A stretch of DNA of 64,000 bases, from contig NC_045141.1 of assembly GCF_008831285.2 (NCBI RefSeq), positions 19,030,848-19,094,847 on the forward strand, written 5' to 3'. Below, one piece after another: positions 56,101-64,000 of this stretch (the stretch's first letter is position 1; each line of letters begins with the position of its first letter). Origin of the DNA: Nymphaea colorata. Lineage: Eukaryota > Streptophyta > Magnoliopsida > Nymphaeales > Nymphaeaceae. A program made the translations under genes and the position numbers. The notes under the pieces were generated by a model, which was given only the letters and a program-made list of their open reading frames with translations, was not told the origin of the DNA and did no database searches.

Positions 56101-59100
56101 AGTTGCAGGCCTCAGAGATTGAGGTTGCAAAACTCAAGGATGAAATTGCTGCCATGGGAAGGCAAGCAGAGGTCTCAGATGTAGAAGTCCAGACACTACG
56201 AAAACAAATCATAAAAGAAAGCAAAAAGGTGCAGGAATTTTCAAAGGAAATATGCAGCTTAAGGGAAGAGAGAGATGCACTTAGACAGCAATTTGAACAA
56301 ATCAAGGCTTCAAGAGCTACTGACGGTGTCACGGTTGTGGACAAAGCACATGATAACAAAAATGATGATACCAGCATTCTCGAAGAAATCAAACAAGAAC
56401 TGGTTTATGAACAACAGCTTAATTCCAACCTCCATTTACAGTTACAGAAAACTCAACAGGCTAACTCTGAACTCATTCTTGCTGTTCAGGATTTAGAATT
56501 GCTTTTAGAGCAGAAAGAAAGGGAAATATCTCATGTCTCCAGCACTGCACGATGCAGCATGCCAGTAACAGATGATAGCTGCCAAGAATTATCAACAACA
56601 GCAGATGCCTTACAGAAACCTCAAGTTCAGAGGTATTCTGACTCACAGAGCATAAAGCATGAAGGAGATCAAGAGCAACTTGAATTGGAAGTATTAATTA
56701 AGGAGCATGATGATGCAGATAATTCGTTGACACTTGAGCAAAAGATTTTGCAATTGCAAAATGAGTTAGAAGAATGTAAAACGGATCGGGATCATATAGA
56801 GATGCAAATGGAGCAGCTTGCTCTTGATTATGAGATTCTGAAGCAGGAAAATCATGACATGGCTTTTAAGCTTGACCAAAGCGAGATACAAGAACAACTA
56901 AAAATGCAATATGAAGCCTCTGTGTCATTAGCAGTCATCAATGACCTGGAAGCTCATGTTGAAAACTTGGAGAAAGAGCTTGCCAAGCAAGAAGAAGCAT
57001 TTGAAGCTGAACTGGCTGCACTAACTCGTGAAAAAGTAGAGCAGGAAAGGAGAGCAATAAGAGCAGAAGAGATGTTGAGAAAGACGAGACAAAGCAATGC
57101 TGACACAGCTGACCGGCTACAACAAGAATTTAAAATGCTTTTCACTCAAATGTCTGTTACCTTTGGTGCAAATGAGAAGTTAGCCATGCAAGCAATGACA
57201 GAAGCTAATGACCTGCGTATCCAAAAGAGTCACCTAGAGGAGTCGCTAAAGAAATCTGCTGAAGAGCTTCAACTGATCAAAGATCATTACGATGAGGAAC
57301 TAACTGAGCTTTCATGTCAACTGGATTCAAAAACAAATGGCATAAATCAACTACTGTCAGAGGTTGAATATCTCTCCACAGAGCTGAAGGCTCAGAAGAA
57401 AATTGCAGAAGTTGCCATTAACACCCTCGCAGATGAAATCCTTTCACTGAAAGCAGATATCCAAGTGCTCATAATTGGGAAAAATGATCTTTTTAAGAAG
57501 GTAGAAGAGAAAGAAAAGATTCTACTTGATCTGCAAGAGATGAAAATCAGAATGAATGAGAAAGAGCTCATCCTAGAAAAAGGAGATGCCAAAATAAAAT
57601 CCCTTGAGAGGGAGATTCTTCAGGCGATGGCAGAAGCAGGAAAATCACAGGAAGAATTGCATGATATGAGGATCTTGTTGGTTGAAAAGGAGGAAATGAT
57701 TGCTATGGTTCAATCAGAAAAAGAAACGATAGCAATACAGTATAATCAACTTAAGCAATCCTTGTTTGAGCATGAGACTGAGAAACAAAATCTAAAAAAG
57801 GAATTTCCGTTTACATCTGATTTGGAGAATCATCAAGAGGCAGTCACAGCCACTGAAAAGAAAGTCATAGATAATGCTTCAAGTGCTACAGAATTTGAGG
57901 AAAATGCAAATGCAAGCATAAGAAACGACGACTCCCACTCCATCCAACAATGCATTGAAGAGGTTTTCAGGTTGCAACACAAAATCAAGCTTCTTGAGGT
58001 ACGTAGTCAGTACAAGAAAAAGTTTCCATTGCCACATATACTTATTTTAAGAAATGTCTATATGCGCGCTAATGATGTCACTGTTTGATAGGAAGAAGTA
58101 AAGATAAAGGAACCAACAATTCAGGTATCAAAGGATGAATTCACAGAGAAGGAGAGAGATCTTTATGCTAGGATTGAGGAACTACAGAAGGCAGCATTGA
58201 GTCAATCATGGAATATCTCAACTCCTTCTGATGGAACTGTGCAGGTAAGTAACGTAAAACAATTAGTGGCACAGACACCAGACTGATGGACCTACAAACT
58301 TTTAGAGAAGAGTGCAGCTTCTGGCATTGCACTGTGGTTGAACTTCTTGCATGGAATTAATTCATCATATTAATTCAGAATAATTGGCAAACAAGGGTAG
58401 ATTTAGTCATATTTGGTACTTCTCTGAATTATTGTTCCTACGTTCAGCTCTGATATGCTTTGCTTGCTCGTTAAGTGAAGCAAGGTTTGAACAAGACCTT
58501 GTTAGCAACCATGCCAACTTAAATACCTCGAATACATTGAGCAATAAATTTGCAGCTTTTTAACATGTTTATTCATTTCATTCTGTCGTCTGTATGTCTC
58601 TATCCATCTCAATGTTTCTATCCGATGGTTATTGTAGGTGAAAATTGGTCTATTGCAAGTCAGAGTGAACTTTCTTCCTGCTGATAAAGGGCCACAGTAG
58701 TTACGTGACGCTCTGTATAATCTAATGAATTCCTTTCCCATACTCTGTCCAGCTAGCTTTGAGCATACTATCTATTATGCTCCTTATAGCAGAAATTTCT
58801 GAGTCTGTTAGATGAAGTTTAATGTTTAGACGAAAATTGATTTCAAAGGTTTTAATAATTCATGGCTCATTTGGATAAGAAAACAACGGAAGCGCATGAA
58901 TCAGTTGAATTCACTCCACGTTATTTTGTATGATTTAAGAGAATGGGTACTTATTACCTTGACCTCTTCTTTATAACTTCCGATTAACAATAATTTTTCA
59001 AAATTCACATATATTGAAACTAAGTGGTTAGAAATAGAACAAAAAATTATTCAATTGTATTGCGTACATCATTTACATAATTACTGGTAGGGTATTTCAG

Positions 59101-59844
59101 GAAGCCGTCTTCTTTAGTCCACACCAGCAAGGGCTTGGTATGGACAAAGAAGTGTCTGTTAGTTCAAAGGAGACACAGGTGAAAATGTTGATGAATATTT
59201 GTTTGTAGACGAAATATATGATACACTTTCATCTCTTCTTCTGTAAAGAAGTACAAAAGACGTACTGGTTTAGTTATGAAAACTTTACAGCATAAACACT
59301 TCCCACATGCAGGAGTCACAGCATGAAGATTGCAGGGTTGGAGACAATCCCCATCATAGAGAAGAGACGAGCAGCAGCAGAAGTTTCTCAGAGACAGGTG
59401 TGGATATTCTATCAGGTGTTCTTGACCATGCTGACAATGAACAAGGGTCAGCTAAAAGGTATGACATTGTTTATGTAACCTTTTACGATGATGTCCACAG
59501 CAAATGAAAGCTGCTAGAAGCATTAGGTGTAGATATTTCTCCTGAAAACTTACTGATGTTGGGATTATGTATGAATATCTAATGTAATCGTGATTTACAG
59601 CATTGTTATAGATCCAAGTGATGAACAGAAAACCTGCAATCCTTGCGTACCCTCGCCAGATGACATCACAAAAATGATAGATGAAATATCACAGTTGAAG
59701 AAGAAGAACACATCAATGGAGGATGAGCTCAAGGAAATGCAAGAACGCTACTCCGACTTAAGTCTCAAATTCGCAGAGGTAGAAGGTGAAAGGCAACAAC
59801 TTATAATGAGTGTTCGCAATCTCAAAAATGCTAAAAGGACCTAG
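53144..59844 (+). CDS. NT-C2 domain and coiled-coil protein (plant myosin-heavy-chain-related family)
   Basis: Ten exons, 53144-53221, 53405-53605, 53685-53804, 54366-54403, 54529-54637, 55728-57998, 58092-58244, 59101-59178, 59313-59458 and 59601-59844, total 3438 nt (1145 aa plus stop) with GT-AG borders and compatible phases. Residues 1 to about 145 form the NT-C2 (EEIG1/EHBP1 type) domain: MFKGAKWRSEKNKIKAVFKV, VPQTGWDSLLVALVP, GNPVYETVKLSREPKTGK, then VDFAEYADAIEPCSASLSL and ITIQRL. A Ser-rich linker follows. The 2.27-kb exon and later ones encode long heptad-type coiled coil (for example LQNELEECKTDRDHIEMQME). This order is that of Arabidopsis At1g63300/At5g41140-like proteins, thought to act in membrane or organelle association; the exact role is unknown. 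If intron 6 is retained, the frame closes at 58088. Exons 2-5 have a near-identical dead copy at 25.3-27.8 kb. Confidence 0.93.
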
Positions 59845-60510
59845 CTACCCATATTTGTACAAGCACACCATCATTCAATGTATACATACAAACAGAGTGT
59901 TCCACTGTATAGAGGAAGTAGTTGGAATCACTCAAGAGGCTGATTTCCAAAGATAGCTTTTGTAATTTAAAAGTATGCTATATTGCCAATGCAAATCACC
60001 TAGTGAATTCTTTGTTGTCTTGCGAATAAAGTACATTCTTCTGCGTCTGGAAAGGCAATATGCAACAGGATTCACAATTAAGGACACCACAGAGAGCAAC
60101 AAAAACGAACATATTTAGTTTACATTCAATCTTCAATTCAGGAAAGACAGTATCATGGACCCATTAGAAGATTGCTAACAATAGTTTAAAGAACTGATCA
60201 GCAGTGCTCCTCGTATATGCTTTGCCATTTTATTCAGACTACCCTTGAGCTGTCGACATACCAATTATAAGACGCTTCATGCAGAACTCCACATGCCAAA
60301 TCCAGAAAACTTCATAGGGAGTCTGTGATGCTTGCCCTTGAACTAAATGGCGATGACTTAGGATGGCACTGCAATGAGTGTCAATTCATGACGTAAGACG
60401 TCGTTAATTCACCATGTTGAATCAGGCACACCTACCAGACCAGACACGACTCGACTGAAAAGGGCTGGAGATTGGCTAGCGTCAAGGGTCCTTCCGGCAT
60501 GGGAACAGAG
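59845..60510. other. 3' UTR of the NT-C2 gene and short intergenic region
   Basis: AT-rich DNA after the stop codon with AATAAA-like motifs near 60026. It is followed by GC-richer DNA that belongs to the promoter of the next gene. No other gene is present. Confidence 0.5.
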
Positions 60511-60511
60511 C

Positions 60512-60656
60512 ACCGACCCTTCCTGTAAATTGACTTCCATGAACTGAGAGTTCACGTGTCACTTGACTACGTGTCACGCTTTTGAGTACGTGTCGCTCGG
60601 GCGTTCAACAAAATAGCCAGCAGAGCACATACGCTGACGCATTCCTTGCATAAAAG
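60512..60656 (+). promoter_or_regulatory. ABA/cold-type promoter: one DRE and three ABREs, then a TATA-like box
   Basis: ACCGAC (DRE/CRT core) is at 60512-60517. ACGTGTC (ABRE) occurs three times, at 60554-60560, 60569-60575 and 60588-60594. The first overlaps a CACGTG G-box. A TATA-like CATAAAAG lies at 60649-60656, about 80 bp before the ATG. This combination is the known hallmark of ABA, drought and cold control in RD29/LTI genes: AREB/ABF factors bind ABREs and CBF/DREB factors bind DREs. Actual inducibility is inferred. Confidence 0.85.
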
Positions 60657-60678
60657 AGAGAATAAGGGGTCGTAGGTC

Positions 60679-60691
60679 CGAGAGAGAGAGG

Positions 60692-60720
<29 letters not shown>
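60679..60720 (+). repeat. GA microsatellite in the 5' leader
   Basis: A nearly pure (GA)n tract ends about 10 bp before the start codon at 60731. Such tracts are common in plant 5' leaders. Confidence 0.9.
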
Positions 60721-60724
<4 letters not shown>

Positions 60725-60730
60725 GCAGCT

Positions 60731-63700
60731 ATGGAGATGAAAGCAACCAGAGGTCAAGGTGATCGTTTTGCTGAAAACCCTACAGCAGAGCAGCAGCAGA
60801 CTGGTTAATACATGACGCTCAATTTATGAACTTATTGCACAACTTGTGGGTCCTTTTGCAAATCAACGCACTAAGAACTCTCTGTGACAGGTCATCATGA
60901 TACTGGTGAAAGGGATCAAAACCATGGAAAGAAGTCGGTGTTGAAGAAGGTGAAGGAGAAAGCCAAGAAGCTGAAGGACAGCACGATCGGAAAGAAGAAG
61001 CACCGGGAAGGGGAGGGCGGCCCACCTCATAAAGGTGAAGTCCGAGAACACGGCCTTCCTCTCGATTACATGGAAGAGGAGGAGGAGGAGTATGAAGGGG
61101 TTGAGGAGGAGGATGAGGAGGGGAACTTATTGGGAGCAGACCCACCTCCTGGTACGTATTTCGCATCTTAGCTGGATTTGCTTAACCTGCTGTGAATTGC
61201 TTTAAACATAATCTTAAAAATTTTTTGTTTCTGATTTTTAAGCATGTCCTTTTGATCTTTATCATTGCTTCGTAACGTTTTCTAAAGGATCAAGCGACGT
61301 GACATGATTTTTTTTCCTTTTATAATTTCCTGTTGTCCGATTCATGTTCAAAGATCAGTCCATTTGAACGAGATTAACTTAAATAAAATATAGCGCTGGT
61401 ACCATAATAGTAGCATTAGTCTTAAAAGTGACAAAATAAGTAGCTTGAATCCAGGCTCGTCTGAGCTGAACGATTAGTCTTAAAAGGGACAATCAATCTT
61501 GTGCGGTTAAATAGATTGAATCCATGCTCCTCTGAGCTGGACCTATGTTTTTTTGAGTTTTATGTTTTCTTATGTTTTTGTTTTCTAATGTTTTTTCATA
61601 TCCAGAAGTTTTGACATAGAAATTTTTGACTGGATGGAGCAGTAAGTCAATATGTTTAGTTCTTTTAAAGGCACTTACATATATAAACAACCAAAGCATT
61701 AACATAAAATTAAACAAACTTTATGAGACCAGCTACCATGTGGTTCTGCCATTGATAAACACAACACTCAAATTGAAATTGAAAGGTTATATTACAAGCC
61801 CACCTATCTACCTACCCTGATCCAATCTACTCATATCCCAAAACATGACAAAACTTTTGATACATAAAGATATGACCATAGGATTTTACATTCAAACTGG
61901 GGTATGACCATCGGGTTTTATGTTGAAAGCTGTTTCCTAAGTAAACAACTAGAAGCAAGCCAAGTTTGAACAATTTTTAGACAATTTTGTGAAGTATAGA
62001 GTTGCACACTAAAAGAACTATAAACTAACTCTATGCAGTTCGGTCGATAACATTATGGAAATTTTTGACATGAAATGTTATTAGCTTAAGTTGAAACCTC
62101 ATATTTCATTCTCCTAAGCTATGCAGAACCTTGGCGGCCCTTGTTTTTAAAAGATTATTCATTTTCAATGTGGAGTTTTTTTTTCTTAAATTACGGGAAA
62201 AGTGGGAAACGTTTATTTTATTGTATGTGGATGTGCGCTTGCAGGTAAAGTAACGGAAAAGATGGGGCAATCTGAACCGTCCGGTGCGATCAAACCAGGC
62301 ATCTATAAGCCCCCAGATCCCCAGCTGCAAGGCGGTTCAGGTAAATTTCAAAAAAAAAAAAAAGTGCTAAAATTTTGGTGGTAGCGTGTTTTCTATTTTC
62401 TTCGGTAATATTTCATATTTTTTATTTTGAAAGAAAAACTTGGCGTTTGTTTTTCCTTTTTTTTATATATATTTTTTTCTGGCATGGGAAATCGTTAGTG
62501 ATGGGATTGAAGGACGTCGTCAACTGGCCGATGCTTGGAGCGACTGAGGTATTCCTACCGGTGGGAGAGCAGGAATCTCGTCCGTTGGATGAGGACGCCG
62601 GCGCAAAGAGGAGCGAACCTGCTCTGATCTCTCCCGGTATTATTAACCTTTTCTCAAACACCTCATAGTTTTAACTTTTCTCCAATAAAAATTTTAAGTT
62701 CATCAACGTGCATGTTATTAATTTAAACCTTAGGTTATAATGCTTGTTAAGAACTCTTTTTTTCTATTATTTTAAGATAATTGGCATGATGCATTAGTTG
62801 CATGAAAAAAAAAAAGCATCCATCCCGACGAACAGGAGAAAAATGGATGGTGAATGTTACATAGGTTTAATGCTCATAGAGAAAGAAATGTTATATATAG
62901 CAGTAGGAAAGTGGAAAAGTTACAGTTTGAATAATTTGTGATACCTTGCGTTGTCACTTTAATGATTTTTTTTTCAAACGTTTATGGGTCGAGTCGCAAG
63001 TACGTTAAAGCTGAAGATTTGACCAAAGTTTTTAAACAATATTGTAGAATCACTTTTTAACTAATGCAAACTTAAACGTTGAAAGAACGGATTCCGATTA
63101 AATAAAGTTTTATCAGCAGCCAAGAAAAAACTCTTTTAAAAAGAATAGTTTTTACAAAAGAATATGGACAGGAAAGGAAAGGATCGATCAAGATTACATC
63201 TTAACAAGATTACGGTAAAAAAGGAAATCTAAAATGTTTTTTTTTTTTTTTTGAAGAATAACCAAATGTATAAGAATGTTTTTCCTTTCAAAAACGCCAT
63301 GAGAAAATATCGTGTAATCGTTTTCAGTCCGTCTGATGATCGAATCTAAAATTAATATCATAATGATTGTTAGGTCTAAAAACACTATCAGGGGGCTTCA
63401 AGGAAAGCAAAAAACTGTGGTTTCTCTTTGTCCACTCAAAGGGAGCATTTTTCTTCCCACCTAAGGAGCTTCCTGTTTTACTGACCTTCCACAGTGCGCG
63501 GTTCGAAGGAGGAGGTTGATGTGCCGGAGCCAGGACGGAGAGGTGCCAGCGGTCGACCGTTCGACGAGGACCCCGATGCCAAAAGAAGCGAGCCGGCGGT
63601 CGTGAGTCCGGACGTCACTGAGGCCGGTACGTCCTTCCACCCGATGGATGCCAGTAATTTGACATCCCCACTTCACCGCTTTGAGGTTTCGTTCTATTCT

Positions 63701-64000
63701 ATTTTAGCCGATCAGAAGCCAGTGGCTATGGAGGATACTGATCTGGGACCCGTTCTTAAGTCGATAAAAGATCTGAAGTTCAGCGAAGATTTCCCCACCG
63801 GCAGCCATGACCAGTTCGCGCCGGAACCTCCGGCAGAGCCAGAGACCGAGCTGTCGCGGTCCGAGGTCGCCGGAGAGGCGAAGCCGACGTCGACCCTGCT
63901 GACCGAGAAGGTTGCATTGGCCAAAGATGCCATCGCGTCCATGGTGCACCCCAAGCGCGTGAGGAACTGCCACTATGGACTTATAGCGACTGCTCTTTCA
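60731..64000 (+). CDS. LTI65/RD29B/CAP160-like stress protein, 3' end outside window
   Basis: Six exons are seen: 60731-60803, 60891-61151, 62245-62340, 62499-62636, 63495-63626, and 63708 to the edge. Every internal junction is phase 1 with GT-AG borders. The protein starts MEMKATRGQGDRFAENPTAE and has the basic LTI65 signature KKSVLKKVKEKAKKLKD. A very acidic run (EEEEEEYEGVEEEDEEG) and LGADPPPG follow. Exons 4 and 5 end in related motifs, RPLDEDAGAKRSEPAL and RPFDEDPDAKRSEPAV. The last visible part has LLTEKVALAKDAIASMV, like the family's helical CAP160-type repeats. The family is hydrophilic, largely disordered, and induced by ABA, drought, salt and cold. The promoter upstream fits. The frame is open to 64000, though AAGCGC|GTGAGG near 63955-63964 could be another donor. 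Confidence 0.85.
61152..62244. other. Intron 2 of the LTI65-like gene
   Basis: A 1.09-kb AT-rich intron. Short loose repetition (TAGTCTTAAAAG near 61416 and again near 61471) is all that was noted. No gene is nested in it. Confidence 0.6.

Noticed and set aside
56954..57592. Minus-strand Ser-rich open frames opposite the large NT-C2 exon
   Set aside because: They are antisense shadows of Glu/Lys-rich coiled-coil coding sequence.

Overview
The window is nuclear DNA of a flowering plant. Every intact gene is split by GT-AG introns, intergenic DNA is AT-rich, and there are many MITE-like repeats, a Ty1/copia retrotransposon and plant-specific gene families. An LRR disease-resistance gene end of TIR-NBS-LRR type, if correctly read, argues against a grass or other monocot. 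The species cannot be fixed from the sequence alone.

Layout from left to right. (1) 3-1691 (+): the 3' end of an LRR resistance gene. (2) 2414-6207 (-): a complete three-exon R2R3-MYB of the LAF1/MYB18/MYB45 type. (3) 11266-20110 (-): a complete seven-exon gene for the 25-kDa subunit of pre-mRNA cleavage factor Im (CFIm25/NUDT21 family, 201 aa), with long introns full of repeats. (4) 23.8-34.5 kb: a gene graveyard. A broken MYB fragment copied from (2) is joined at a 3-bp overlap to an inverted copy of the 5' part of gene (6). That copy abuts a truncated copia element, whose LTR in turn interrupts a UDP-glycosyltransferase 3' fragment. A MYB-CC (PHR1-like) fragment with an in-frame stop follows. 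(5) 39647-39874 (+): a 75-aa small protein gene. A repeat-rich gene-free stretch runs from there to 50 kb. (6) 53144-59844 (+): a complete ten-exon gene for a 1145-aa NT-C2 domain plus coiled-coil protein. (7) 60731 to the right edge (+): the 5' part of a gene resembling LTI65/RD29B/CAP160, behind a promoter with one DRE and three ABRE motifs.

The genes are ordinary single-copy plant genes and do not form one pathway. The LTI65-like gene is the one whose control can be read directly (ABA, drought or cold). The most unusual structure is the 5.8-kb chimeric block at 23.8-29.6 kb, built from two loci that both lie in this window, about 20 kb to its left and 24 kb to its right. Its NT-C2 half is near-identical to the live gene over about 2 kb but clearly diverged on both flanks. 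This looks like gene conversion between a dead copy and its functional parent. I saw no sign of a prokaryote-style or otherwise wholly undescribed multigene system.
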